DNA of 64,000 nucleotides from Mucilaginibacter sp. L3T2-6 (GTDB lineage: Bacteria > Bacteroidota > Bacteroidia > Sphingobacteriales > Sphingobacteriaceae), in assembly GCF_030519355.1 (NCBI RefSeq), contig NZ_JAUMKC010000026.1, positions 1 through 64,000 on the forward strand. The letters are read 5' to 3'. Numbering within the stretch: the first letter of the stretch is position 1; each line of letters begins with the position of its first letter. The notes below the pieces were generated by a model. That model saw nothing but the letters and a program-made list of their open reading frames with translations. It was not told where the DNA came from and made no database searches. Shown piece by piece: positions 52,768 to 61,736 of the stretch. The translations under genes and the position numbers were made by a program.

Positions 52768-53952
52768 CTACGCTTTCCCGGTTTTCGAGCCGCCCATACC
52801 CCCACCCATACTGAAGATATTTTCGCTGTAGCTAACCACCAGGTTCTCGCGATCGCGCTGACGCTTAAGAGCGACGTCCACCAATGTTTTTAATAATTGA
52901 CCGAAGTTCTTGTCGCTGGCTTCCCAAAGATAAAATGAAAGTGACCCGGGTATGGTGTTGATCTCATTTACGTAAACCTTATTGTCTTTCTTATCAACCA
53001 AAAAGTCGATACGAGACACACCTGAGCAGGATAGAACGCGAAAAGTTTCCTTTGCCAGTTCCTGTATCAGCTGAGTTTGTTCTTTCGGCAGCTCTGCCGG
53101 GATCCGGCGTTTGGTGCTGGTCATGCCTTTTGATGCACCGCCTTTTGCATTGCTTACGTATTTGTCTTTATAGCTTAAAATATCGCCTGCCCCAAGCGGC
53201 TCCTCGCATACCGATGCGGTCTGGTTGTTTGCGTCGCCGAGTACAGAGCAATTCACTTCTTTCAAATCTACCACCATCCGCTCAACCAAAATGCGGCTGC
53301 TGAAACGGCTGGCCAGCTCAACAGCTTCAATCAGCGCTGCTTCATCAGCGGCCTTTGAAACCCCAACGCTCGAGCCCAGGTTTGATGGTTTAACAATAAC
53401 CGGGAAACCTATTTTTTTTACTTCAGTAATGATAGTGTCTTTATCCATGTGCCAGCTGCGGTCGGTAAACCAGGTATAGTCAACTACAGGCAGCTTACTT
53501 TCTTTCAGCACCATTTTCATAATGATCTTGTCCATCCCCAGGGCCGACGATAATACGTCGCAGCCAACATATGGTATACCCTTAAGTTCCAGTAAGCCCT
53601 GCAAGGAGCCATCTTCGCCGTTAGTTCCGTGAATAATCGGGAAGGCAATGTCTATCTTGCCAATCTCCTTGCTTTTCCAGATAGAACTTTGCATGGCGTT
53701 GATTGTAAAATCGCCATAAGTTGGAGAAAGATATATCTCGGTACATTGGGCTAAAAGAGATTCGGTATTGCGATAGTTGTCAACGTTCAGCAGTGCAGCG
53801 CCAGTGTACCATTTGCCGGTTTTCGTTATATAGATGGGGGTAATTTCGAAGCTGTTCCTGTCAAAAGCGCTGATAGCCTGCTGTGCAGAAATAACTGAAA
53901 TTTCATGCTCAACCGACCGACCGCCAAAAATAACGCCGACTTTAATTTTCAT
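52768..53952 (-). CDS. D-alanine--D-alanine ligase family ATP-grasp enzyme
   Basis: The 394-residue protein opens with 'VIFGGRSVEHEISVISAQQA', typical of Ddl, and continues with 'HGTNGEDGSLQGLLEL' (about 113-128), 'VIVKPSNLGSSVGVSKA' (about 195) and 'FLVDKKDNKVYVNEINTIPGS' (about 330) with the metal-binding Glu and Asn. A Gly/Ser/Lys-rich tail ends the protein ('FSMGGGMGGSKTGKA'). It joins two D-alanine units in cell-wall synthesis, or related amino acids if it is a specialised copy. It stands between a Mur-like ligase and an aminotransferase with short gaps. Confidence 0.92.
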   Translation of the reverse strand: MKIKVGVIFGGRSVEHEISVISAQQAISAFDRNSFEITPIYITKTGKWYTGAALLNVDNYRNTESLLAQCTEIYLSPTYGDFTINAMQSSIWKSKEIGKIDIAFPIIHGTNGEDGSLQGLLELKGIPYVGCDVLSSALGMDKIIMKMVLKESKLPVVDYTWFTDRSWHMDKDTIITEVKKIGFPVIVKPSNLGSSVGVSKAADEAALIEAVELASRFSSRILVERMVVDLKEVNCSVLGDANNQTASVCEEPLGAGDILSYKDKYVSNAKGGASKGMTSTKRRIPAELPKEQTQLIQELAKETFRVLSCSGVSRIDFLVDKKDNKVYVNEINTIPGSLSFYLWEASDKNFGQLLKTLVDVALKRQRDRENLVVSYSENIFSMGGGMGGSKTGKA

Positions 53953-53973
53953 AGTGCTGTTAAAATAAATAAT

Positions 53974-55551
53974 CTATAGTTCGTAAGTATCAGGCAAATC
54001 GTTTTCGTACAGTAATACGTCGCCCGCACGTGTCATCCCACTCAAATGGTTTACTGCATCTTTAAAGTTTTGTGCAACATAAATCTGCGCATCAGGGTAA
54101 TTTTTATTTTTCAGCCCCTTCATTATTGGCAGAGTAATGTTTCTACCTACAAGTATAGCATAATCACAGGTATTTGCAATCTGTTCACCTAACAAAGTAT
54201 TATAATATTCCTGTTTTTCGCCCAGCTCTATCATGCCCGGGGTAATAATGATCTTTCGCTGCCCCTCGATCCCTTTCAATACGTCCAGGGCCATTTTGCT
54301 GCCGACCGGGTTCGAGTTAAAGGCATCATCAATAACAGTCACACCATTCGGGTGTACCTTTACCTCAAGCCTGTGCTGCACAGGCTCCAGTTTTTTAATG
54401 GCAAAAGCTACGCTGCTATCGGGCACTTCCAAATGGCGTGCTACTATGTAACCGGCCAATATGTTCGAAAGATTGTAACTGCCTACAAGCTTCGTATCAA
54501 AGTCGGCAATCTTTTTACCTCTGTGATAAACTGAAAACGCAGAGCCTCTTGCTGTATATTGAATATCTTTAAGATAATAATCTGCCCTTTCATTATCTGA
54601 TGAGTAACGTGCCGTGTTTCTGTCAGACACCGGGCGATTGGCTATATACTCGTAATCCTCATTTATCACAGCCAAGCCACCCGAAGGCAATGCATCTATC
54701 AATTCAAACTTGGTTTTCTGTACGTTTTGAATGGTTTTAAAGGTCTCCAGGTGCTGTTCTCCCACGGCAGTTAAAATACCTATTTGCGGATTCACTAAAT
54801 CGCATATTTCCTTAATATCATTTAATTGCTTGGCGCCCATCTCCACAATAAATACCTGGTGGGTAGCCTGCAACTGCTCGCGAATAGTACGGATAACACC
54901 CATGGTAGTATTAAAGCTGCCCGGCGTCATCAGCACGTTGTATTTCTCGCTCAGCATGCGGTGCAAAAAGTGCTTGGTACTTGTTTTTCCATAGCTGCCG
55001 GTAATCCCGATGATGATCAGATCAGGTCTCTGCGCCAGTATTCGTTTGGCATCATTATAAAATGATTTATTGATAGCCGCTTCAACCGGAGCCATTAAAA
55101 CATTCGCTATCGCGATAAAAATAAAGCTCAACAATAAGGTCAATCCAAACACCCAAAGAGAGCACAGCGTTCTGTTGATGATAACGAAATAAATTACAGC
55201 AACGATAACTGAAAGTAAGGCAGTTAACCCGAACAAGCGTATAGCCCTTTTGGTAAATACTACCGGCTTTTTTTGTTTTTTGATGAATTGCAGATAAGCC
55301 AACAACCCAAACAACAGGATAAATGCGATAGAAGCCACCATACTACTGGCCAGCAGGATAAGCAGGCCGGTAATTAACAACGCCACCACCTCAAGTATAC
55401 GGGTGCTGATGATGAGGTTTGTTTTAAGCCATTTAAAATATCTTTCGTTGCGATAGGAGTTCAATTGCATCATGTGCAGCTCAAACCGCAGCTTTGCGAA
55501 CGCATACACCAATAAAGCTGCCAGTGCGGCAAAAAATAGTATGTTTTCCAT
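53974..55551 (-). CDS. Membrane-anchored MurF-like ligase
   Basis: The 525-residue protein begins with about five hydrophobic helices (about 1-155) instead of the UDP-substrate-binding domain of MurF. The Mur central domain follows with P-loop 'GITGSYGKTSTK' (Lys189), 'VFIVEMGAK' and 'GILTAVGEQHLETF'; the C-terminal domain holds 'PVQHRLEV' and the MurF-like 'VIDDAFNSNPVGSKMAL' (Asp408-Asp409). It should form an amide bond with ATP at the inner membrane; the acceptor is unknown. It lies 21 bp before the Ddl-like gene, which suggests that a D-amino-acid dipeptide is what it attaches. Confidence 0.85.
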   Translation of the reverse strand: MENILFFAALAALLVYAFAKLRFELHMMQLNSYRNERYFKWLKTNLIISTRILEVVALLITGLLILLASSMVASIAFILLFGLLAYLQFIKKQKKPVVFTKRAIRLFGLTALLSVIVAVIYFVIINRTLCSLWVFGLTLLLSFIFIAIANVLMAPVEAAINKSFYNDAKRILAQRPDLIIIGITGSYGKTSTKHFLHRMLSEKYNVLMTPGSFNTTMGVIRTIREQLQATHQVFIVEMGAKQLNDIKEICDLVNPQIGILTAVGEQHLETFKTIQNVQKTKFELIDALPSGGLAVINEDYEYIANRPVSDRNTARYSSDNERADYYLKDIQYTARGSAFSVYHRGKKIADFDTKLVGSYNLSNILAGYIVARHLEVPDSSVAFAIKKLEPVQHRLEVKVHPNGVTVIDDAFNSNPVGSKMALDVLKGIEGQRKIIITPGMIELGEKQEYYNTLLGEQIANTCDYAILVGRNITLPIMKGLKNKNYPDAQIYVAQNFKDAVNHLSGMTRAGDVLLYENDLPDTYEL

Positions 55552-55661
55552 TTATTTCGATGTAGAGACACAATACTTGTGTCCCTGAATATGTTTATTT
55601 AAATGTGCGATAACCTTGCCCTTCAGATACACGCGTCTATTACGTTTCTACGGTTAATCCC

Positions 55662-56438
55662 TTAACCATTCTTCTTATCCGGTTCCAAAAAGTTATTCAG
55701 GATAATTAAAAACTCTCCCAGTTTCTCTACAAAGGCAAAGTGCCCCGCGTTTCTTAATACCACCAACCCTGCATTCGGTATCAGCTTTTCCATTGTTTTG
55801 GCATCGCTAACAGGCGTAGCCGTGTCATTTTCGCCCCATACCAATAAGGTCGGCGCTTTTATCTTAGGCATTTCAACTTTCAGGTCCTCATTTACCGATT
55901 TTACCAGCACCTGCCGCATAACCGGCGATGCGCTCTTATAATCACTCGAGCCAGCCTGCTTACGGTAATTTTCAATGATCTCGTTCGCTTTTGCCCGGCC
56001 AACCAGGTAAGGTAATACGGCACGCACAAATTTATAAGTGTACACCCTGATGTAATAGCTTAGCGGGCGGGTTGGTTTTATGCCGGCGCTATCCAGCAAA
56101 ATAAGCTTGTGCACCGGGTTGCGCGACGAGTAAACTATAGATATGCGGCCGCCATAGGAGTGCCCCGCCAATATGGGATTGCTGATATTCTTTACACTTA
56201 GAAATTCTTCAATAAATTCGGTGTATTCATAAACGCCCCATACCTCATTCGGTTCCTGGCTTTTGCCAAAACCCGGCAGGTCGACAGATATAACGTGAAA
56301 GCTGCTTTCGAGATTTTCCTGAATCCTGGTGAACGCCTGCAGGTTTGAACCCCAGCCGTGTAATAGAACAACCGGCTTCCCCGCGCCGGTCTCGTTATAA
56401 TTTATATTAAGTCCCTTTATTATTTGGGTTTGCTCCAT
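55662..56438 (-). CDS. Alpha/beta hydrolase
   Basis: The 258-residue protein shows 'VVLLHGWGSNLQAF' (oxyanion region), the nucleophile elbow 'LAGHSYGGRIS' (Ser about 94), the acid in 'LVWGENDTATPVSDA' and the His in 'LRNAGHFAFVEKLGE'. It is a soluble cytosolic esterase, lactonase or peptidase-type enzyme of unknown substrate. It lies 110 bp upstream of the Mur-like ligase on the same strand, so joint transcription with the ligase operon is possible. Confidence 0.88.
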   Translation of the reverse strand: MEQTQIIKGLNINYNETGAGKPVVLLHGWGSNLQAFTRIQENLESSFHVISVDLPGFGKSQEPNEVWGVYEYTEFIEEFLSVKNISNPILAGHSYGGRISIVYSSRNPVHKLILLDSAGIKPTRPLSYYIRVYTYKFVRAVLPYLVGRAKANEIIENYRKQAGSSDYKSASPVMRQVLVKSVNEDLKVEMPKIKAPTLLVWGENDTATPVSDAKTMEKLIPNAGLVVLRNAGHFAFVEKLGEFLIILNNFLEPDKKNG

Positions 56439-56622
56439 AAAAATGTCGTGCTGCGCAAAGATAATAAATAAGTGATAGCAATAACAGTTTACGGCAGCCC
56501 GCGCAAACTCAAAAGAGCTAACAAAAAGCGGCCGTTTATGTGTTAAAAAAATAAGAAATCGCTGAATGTTTCAACACCCTGCCCCCTTTTTAATTCTGAT
56601 CACAACACCTGCTAACAATTAA

Positions 56623-58119
56623 TCACACCTTATTTTCAATTACAGATAGAATTGCCTTTTTTAAAATATCCACCGCCTGCTCCAGTTCCTTTTCGTTCAG
56701 TGATGCAAAACCTAAGCGGACAGAGTAATTAGGATACGCCGCATCATGATAATAATCCCTCCCATAGCTAATGGTAAGCCCCATAACGGATGCCCTTGCG
56801 GCCACCGCTGCGGGCTTAACACCATTCAAATATTCCACCCATACAGCAAAGCCGCCATCGGGTACTTTAAACTTTACATGGCCGTTCAGTCTTTCTTTCA
56901 ACAAGCCGCAGAGTATGTCTCGTCGTGCATGGTAAATCTTATTTGCTTTTTTAAGATGCCGGCCAATATCCCCGTTTTTCAGCAGGTTAGCCATTGCCTC
57001 CTCTATCAGTTGCTCGCCCTGCCTGTCAATCATCCTGCGGATTCGGGTAGCCTGCCGGATAAAATTTTGCGGCGCGGCCATAAAACCCAGCCGTATGCCC
57101 GGCGCAATGGTTTTTGAAAACGAGCCGACATAAATTACAGAGCCATAGTTATCGACACTGGCCAGCGGCAGGATAGGGCTGCTCGCATAATGAAAATCGT
57201 AGTCATAGTCGTCCTCTACAATGGCGAACTTGTATTTGCGGGCTAGTTCAAGTAATTGCATACGCCTGTCGGCACTCAATGTAACTGTTGTTGGATTATG
57301 GTGATGCGGGATGACATATACAAGCCGCACCTTTTTTGCTTTGCAGATAGCTTCTATTGCATCCACTTTTATGCCATACTCATCAACCGGTACCGTTTCC
57401 AGCTTTGCCGGTATGTGGCTCAAAATCTCGCTGGCGCCCGTGTAGCCAGGCTCGCCCGCGATGAAAGTATCGCCCTTTTTCAGCAGCACCCTTGCAATTA
57501 AATAGAGCGCCATTTGTACACCTTTGGTAATCAAAATATTTTCGGATGTTACCTGCAGGCCGCGTGTCTCCCTGAAAAAACGGGCAAGTTCTGTTCTCAG
57601 GTTTTCTGAACCCTGTTCCGGCCCGTACATTAAATATTTTGATGTAAAATGGTAGTTTGCAAAACGCCGGTATTCCCTTACCATCAACTCAATAGGCGCC
57701 AGCCGGATATCCGGGAACCCGTCATTAAATATCAAATTACTTTCAGGGCTTTTAACGAAGGTATTGGCGAATGGAGTATTATCTTCCTGCACATCAAAAA
57801 GTGTTTCGGCCGGGTAAGCATAAGGTTGCATTGCATCCGTAATTTTTCGCGGCGAAACCTCAGGCAGGTTTTTAGCAACAAATATTCCCCTCCGCGGATA
57901 AACATCCACCCAGCTTTGGGCATAAAGCTCGTCATAAGCAGCAACCACCGTATTGCGGTGAACACCCAGGTATTCTCCCAAAACCCTGCTGCCCGGTAAG
58001 GCGGATGACGGCTTTAGCGTGCCGCGCCTTATGTGGCTGATAATACAGTTGGCAATCTGCAGATAAACCGGCACCTGCGAATGCTTATCGATAGTTATAA
58101 GGCCTTTTGGAAATTGCAT
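56623..58119 (-). CDS. MocR/PdxR-type regulator (GntR wHTH fused to aminotransferase)
   Basis: The 498-residue protein has a GntR winged helix (about 10-80, 'VPVYLQIANCIISHIRRGTL', 'VLGEYLGVHRNTVVAAYDEL') and a class I aminotransferase domain (about 120-490) with 'PHHHNPTTVTLS', the Asp in 'IVEDDYDYDFHY' and the PLP Lys in 'YVGSFSKTIAPGIRLGF'. Such regulators sense PLP or an amine. It is divergent from doxX-eamA across 83 bp that hold two direct repeats, its likely operators; it may activate that pair and control itself. Confidence 0.92.
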   Translation of the reverse strand: MQFPKGLITIDKHSQVPVYLQIANCIISHIRRGTLKPSSALPGSRVLGEYLGVHRNTVVAAYDELYAQSWVDVYPRRGIFVAKNLPEVSPRKITDAMQPYAYPAETLFDVQEDNTPFANTFVKSPESNLIFNDGFPDIRLAPIELMVREYRRFANYHFTSKYLMYGPEQGSENLRTELARFFRETRGLQVTSENILITKGVQMALYLIARVLLKKGDTFIAGEPGYTGASEILSHIPAKLETVPVDEYGIKVDAIEAICKAKKVRLVYVIPHHHNPTTVTLSADRRMQLLELARKYKFAIVEDDYDYDFHYASSPILPLASVDNYGSVIYVGSFSKTIAPGIRLGFMAAPQNFIRQATRIRRMIDRQGEQLIEEAMANLLKNGDIGRHLKKANKIYHARRDILCGLLKERLNGHVKFKVPDGGFAVWVEYLNGVKPAAVAARASVMGLTISYGRDYYHDAAYPNYSVRLGFASLNEKELEQAVDILKKAILSVIENKV

Positions 58120-58120
58120 A

Positions 58121-58153
58121 TCTGGACTATCATATTTATCATTTCTGGACTAT
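58121..58153. promoter_or_regulatory. Direct-repeat operator for the MocR regulator
   Basis: TCTGGACTAT occurs at 58121-58130 and again at 58144-58153, 23 bp apart, in the divergent promoter region. MocR regulators of the GabR/PdxR type bind direct repeats on one face of the helix; 23 bp is about two turns. Confidence 0.7.
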
Positions 58154-58202
58154 AAAGATAGGCCAATAGCGTTATAATTTTACATCAATAAATCTAAATA
58201 AT

Positions 58203-58658
58203 ATGCAACTTATTAAAAACTATACCATCCCTTCCATCGCACTACGGTGTTCGCTTGCCGGCAGCTATCTGTGGGAAGTAGCCGATCGCCTTGGCATCCT
58301 CGGCGCTCATGGCCTGCCACACGTAGGCTGGGGCGACTGGTCGCACTTTGTTGCCTATGCCCGGCAAACCATGGCTTTCCTGCCCCCATCGTGGGTACCT
58401 TTTTTTGCAATCCTTGCAACTATTGGCGAAGCAGGATTTGGGCTGATGCTGCTTGCCGGCCTGTTCACCCGTATTGCTGCGGTTGGCAGCTTCCTGTTGG
58501 CTCTCGCTTTTGCCCTGTCGATGAGCATTTCATTCGGCATCGAGTCGCCGCTGGGGTATTCAGTTTTTACTGTGGCTGCGGCAAGCCTGCTGCTGGCAAC
58601 CATTCCCGATTATAAATACAGTATCGATTCAGTCATCAATAAAAACAAGCAATCATGA
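58203..58658 (+). CDS. DoxX-family membrane protein
   Basis: The 151-residue protein has four membrane helices, among them 'FFAILATIGEAGFGLMLLAGLFTRIAAVGSFLLALAF', which carries the DoxX pattern. DoxX proteins are associated with redox or quinone chemistry, but most bacterial members have no set function. The gene overlaps the EamA gene by 4 bp, so the two are translationally coupled and under the divergent MocR regulator. Confidence 0.88.
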   Translation: MQLIKNYTIPSIALRCSLAGSYLWEVADRLGILGAHGLPHVGWGDWSHFVAYARQTMAFLPPSWVPFFAILATIGEAGFGLMLLAGLFTRIAAVGSFLLALAFALSMSISFGIESPLGYSVFTVAAASLLLATIPDYKYSIDSVINKNKQS

Positions 58659-59644
58659 AATCAATCAGTCAACAAAAAGCACCTGCATTGCTCGTGCTAT
58701 CCGCTTTTGCAATAGTCTACATCGTATGGGGCTCAACCTTCTTTTTTATCCGTCTGGCCGTGCAGGGCTTTCCTCCAATGCTGATGGGGGCTGTCCGTTT
58801 AACCACCGCAGGTTTTTTATTAATGGGATGGTGCGTTTATCAAGGCGATCAGATCTGGAATAAAAAGGATATTATTAATTCAGGCATCAGCGGCATCTTG
58901 TTATTATTTGTGGCAACCGGTATCGTTATCTGGGTCGAGCAAACCCTGCCCAGCGCCATCGTAGCCATAACCATAGCCGCCGAGCCTGTATGGCTGGTGT
59001 GTATGGATAAAAGCAACTGGCGGATTAACTTCAAAAATAAATCTATCGTACTTGGCCTGATCATTGGATTTGCGGGCGTGATTATTTTATTCGGTGAACA
59101 GCTTTCAAAGGCTTTGGGCGGCGGGCAAAATGCACCTGCCGTTTTAACGCTGATACTATTGGCCCTCGGCCCAATTGCATGGTGCGCCGGATCATTGTAT
59201 TCAAAAAATAAAGGCAGCGAAACTCCCGCCCGGGTAAATACCGCCTGGCAGATGCTGATAGGCGGACTGGCATTCCTCCCCGCCAGCTTAGCGCGGCATG
59301 AGCTGAACGGTTTTAATATTCATAATGTGTCCAGCCAGGTTTGGGCCGCCATGGCTTACCTGGTGATATTTGGCTCGATAGCTGCTTACAGCGCCTATAT
59401 CTGGCTGTTAAAAGTGCGCCCGGCCACACAAGTGAGCACACACTCATATGTAAACCCGGTAATTGCGGTTTTATTAGGCGTGATGTTTGCCGGTGAGCAA
59501 ATTACCAGGCTACAAATAGGCGGGTTGGTGATCATACTCTTAAGCGTACTGCTTATTAATTTAGATAAGTATCGCAAACCGGTTAAGCCTGAAAACAATA
59601 CTATTAAACTGCCTTTAAGCAGGGAAGTTCTGGAAGCATGTTAG
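58655..59644 (+). CDS. EamA-family drug/metabolite exporter
   Basis: The 329-residue inner-membrane protein has about ten helices in two EamA halves ('AIVYIVWGSTFFFIRLAVQGFPP' and 'AYSAYIWLLKVRPATQVST', the latter in the second half). It resembles YedA/RhtA-like exporters of amino acids or related metabolites. Control by a PLP-sensing MocR regulator fits export of an amine or PLP-related compound, which is an inference. It is the last gene of a two-gene operon that ends at the terminator near 59668. Confidence 0.9.
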   Translation: MKSISQQKAPALLVLSAFAIVYIVWGSTFFFIRLAVQGFPPMLMGAVRLTTAGFLLMGWCVYQGDQIWNKKDIINSGISGILLLFVATGIVIWVEQTLPSAIVAITIAAEPVWLVCMDKSNWRINFKNKSIVLGLIIGFAGVIILFGEQLSKALGGGQNAPAVLTLILLALGPIAWCAGSLYSKNKGSETPARVNTAWQMLIGGLAFLPASLARHELNGFNIHNVSSQVWAAMAYLVIFGSIAAYSAYIWLLKVRPATQVSTHSYVNPVIAVLLGVMFAGEQITRLQIGGLVIILLSVLLINLDKYRKPVKPENNTIKLPLSREVLEAC

Positions 59645-59667
59645 CTGATCCCGCCAATTCATAACCC

Positions 59668-59709
59668 AAAAGCTTTGTCTGCATAAATGCGTTGACAAGG
59701 CTTTTCTTT
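59668..59709 (+). terminator. Terminator of the doxX-eamA operon
   Basis: A 12-bp stem with one wobble pair (59668-59679 with 59694-59705) followed by T-rich sequence, 24 bp past the eamA stop. Confidence 0.8.
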
Positions 59710-59764
59710 ATAGGGTAATATCCCTTATTCTTGCCGTCATCGTGTAACAAAAAAATTTCTTCCG

Positions 59765-59788
59765 GACTTTACCGACTTTCCGGACTTT
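59765..59788. repeat. 9-bp tandem repeat (GACTTTnnn), second copy
   Basis: GACTTT at 59765, 59774 and 59783 at exact 9-bp steps, followed by a degenerate GACTAT at 59791. Same unit as at 39315; it lies 57 bp ahead of the next start. Confidence 0.7.
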
Positions 59789-59844
59789 CGGACTATATTG
59801 TACCTCAAATTATCCAATTTAAACTTAACCGCTTGTATTAAACC

Positions 59845-60987
59845 ATGGACCAAAGCCCCAATCGCTTTCTATCGCTCGACGTTTTTCGAGGAATGACCAT
59901 CTGTTTTATGATAATTGTGAACACGCCCGGCAGCGGTGCTGCGCCTTTTGCCCCGCTCGAGCATGCCGCATGGTTCGGTTTTACCCCTACCGACCTGGTT
60001 TTTCCTTCGTTCCTGTTTGCAGTGGGTAATGCCATGAGTTTTTCGATGAAAAAATTTGCGGGTCAAAGTAACGGAGCGGTAGTCTGGAAGATCGTTAAAC
60101 GTACAGCACTGATATTCTTATTCGGATACCTGATGTCGTGGTTCCCGTTCTTTTTACATGATAAGCAGGGCTGGCACTTCGCGTTGTCGCCTATCAGCCA
60201 TACACGTATTTTAGGCGTTTTGCAGCGTATAGCACTCTGTTATATGTTCGCATCGCTGATGGTGTATTTTATTAAATCAACCGCAACTATAGTCATCATC
60301 AGCATTTGTCTGCTGTTTGGTTATTGGGCATTGTTGCTCATCTTCGGCGATCATAATAACCCTTATGGCATGCTTACTAATGCCGGCACCTATCTTGATA
60401 AATATTTATTGGGCGATGATCACCTTTATCACGGTGAAGGCGTAGCTTTTGACCCCGAAGGATTTTTAAGTACTCTGCCATCTATTGTGAACGTTGTATG
60501 CGGCTATTTTGCCGGGCGTTACATACAGGAAAAAGGCAAGCGTTACGAAACTATCGCCAAGCTAATGATGTGGGGCGGATTGTTTCTTTTCATTGCGCTT
60601 TGCTGGAATATGACCTTCCCCATCTCCAAAAAGCTGTGGACGAGTCCATTCACCCTGCTTACCGTCGGCCTTGATTTGATGATAATTTCGGTATTGATAT
60701 ATATCGTTGAAATACGTGAGTGGAATAAAGCCAACTGGACAGCATTTTTTACTACAGTCGGCAAAAATCCGCTGCCTGTTTACCTGTTTTCAGAGTTGTT
60801 TGTAGTTTGCTTGTACTTAATACCTGTTACATCTAAAAGCACTTTTTACGGATGGATCAACGACGTGGTATTCCAGGTTATTGCACCAGGAGCTATCGGC
60901 TCATTACTTTTTGCTATCTGCTACATGCTGGTTTGCTGGTGTTTCGGCAAGATTCTGGACAAAAACAAAATTTACTTAAGGGTCTGA
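59845..60987 (+). CDS. HGSNAT-like membrane protein (DUF5009/acyltransferase type)
   Basis: The 380-residue protein has about ten membrane helices. It starts 'FLSLDVFRGMTICFMIIVNTPG' and continues 'WFGFTPTDLVFPSFLFAVGNAMSFS', the pattern of heparan-alpha-glucosaminide N-acetyltransferase-like proteins. Mammalian HGSNAT acetylates glucosamine across the lysosomal membrane, with a His as the acetyl carrier. The bacterial relatives have no confirmed activity. It is a single gene with a strong terminator after it. Confidence 0.88.
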   Translation: MDQSPNRFLSLDVFRGMTICFMIIVNTPGSGAAPFAPLEHAAWFGFTPTDLVFPSFLFAVGNAMSFSMKKFAGQSNGAVVWKIVKRTALIFLFGYLMSWFPFFLHDKQGWHFALSPISHTRILGVLQRIALCYMFASLMVYFIKSTATIVIISICLLFGYWALLLIFGDHNNPYGMLTNAGTYLDKYLLGDDHLYHGEGVAFDPEGFLSTLPSIVNVVCGYFAGRYIQEKGKRYETIAKLMMWGGLFLFIALCWNMTFPISKKLWTSPFTLLTVGLDLMIISVLIYIVEIREWNKANWTAFFTTVGKNPLPVYLFSELFVVCLYLIPVTSKSTFYGWINDVVFQVIAPGAIGSLLFAICYMLVCWCFGKILDKNKIYLRV

Positions 60988-61024
60988 AACTAAGTTTTCG
61001 GAGTGCGTAAAATCCTTCTGAATT

Positions 61025-61058
61025 AAAGCTTTGATAACCCCGGTTATCAGAGCTTTTT
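61025..61058 (+). terminator. Terminator of the HGSNAT-like gene
   Basis: A 15-bp near-perfect inverted repeat (AAAGCTTTGATAACC with GGTTATCAGAGCTTT, one wobble pair) followed by a T run, 37 bp past the stop. Confidence 0.88.
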
Positions 61059-61089
61059 CTTTGGTATCTTTGGCGATATATATACAATC

Positions 61090-61572
61090 ATGTCTGAAGA
61101 CAATTTAGTTAAAATACTTTTTAGATTTTACAGTGATATATTGGAAGAGCATACTGTAGAAACTATGTGGGCAAAGATCGCCGACGCGGAAAAAGGTTAC
61201 TATAAGATAGCTAATATACCGTTTTATGTGCCGGTGCTGGCCTCGGGCGATACAGTGCTGGCGCAATTCGACGAAGACGAAGGAATGCTCATTTACAAAG
61301 AAACTATTGAACATTCTGGCAACTCAACCATACATGTCATCATAACCGATGATGAACTGGAACTGCAGACAGTTTACAACCTTTTTACCGGGCTTGGCTG
61401 TCCCTGCGAAGGAATAAATGGAAATTATCTGGCTATTGAAATACCGGCTGATATGGACTACCTGCCAATAAAGGAACGCCTGGAATTAATGGAGCAGGAT
61501 GAAGTGATTGGCTACGCTGAAACTTGTTTGGCAAGAGGGCATAGGTATAAAGATATGGAATTAGGCTTTTGA
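61090..61572 (+). CDS. DUF4265 protein
   Basis: The 160-residue protein is cytosolic and acidic. It starts 'KILFRFYSDILEEHTVETMWAKI' and has 'GYYKIANIPFYVPVLASGDTVLA', the pattern of DUF4265 proteins, which often occur with contact-dependent or toxin-immunity genes in other bacteria. No such partner is near. No catalytic motif is evident, and the function is unknown. Confidence 0.85.
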   Translation: MSEDNLVKILFRFYSDILEEHTVETMWAKIADAEKGYYKIANIPFYVPVLASGDTVLAQFDEDEGMLIYKETIEHSGNSTIHVIITDDELELQTVYNLFTGLGCPCEGINGNYLAIEIPADMDYLPIKERLELMEQDEVIGYAETCLARGHRYKDMELGF

Positions 61573-61592
61573 TAACTATACCTTAAAACTTT

Positions 61593-61697
61593 GTCATTGG
61601 GCCGAACGAACCAAACCTCACCGATGCAACGGTCCGCAAGTCAATAACATATATTCTTCGGAGAGTTTGCTGCGTCGTTCCCCCTTACAGAAATGAC
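61593..61697. repeat. Inverted-repeat element (REP-like), copy 2
   Basis: Ends GTCATT (61593-61598) and AATGAC (61692-61697) are inverted, as are inner GAACGA (61604-61609) and TCGTTC (61675-61680). Its outline matches the element at 43136-43231, but the copies have diverged. It fills most of the space between the DUF4265 and LolA-like genes. Confidence 0.55.
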
Positions 61698-61736
61698 AAA
61701 TAGCCAAGCCTATCTCTAAATCACCAGCCTTTATCC

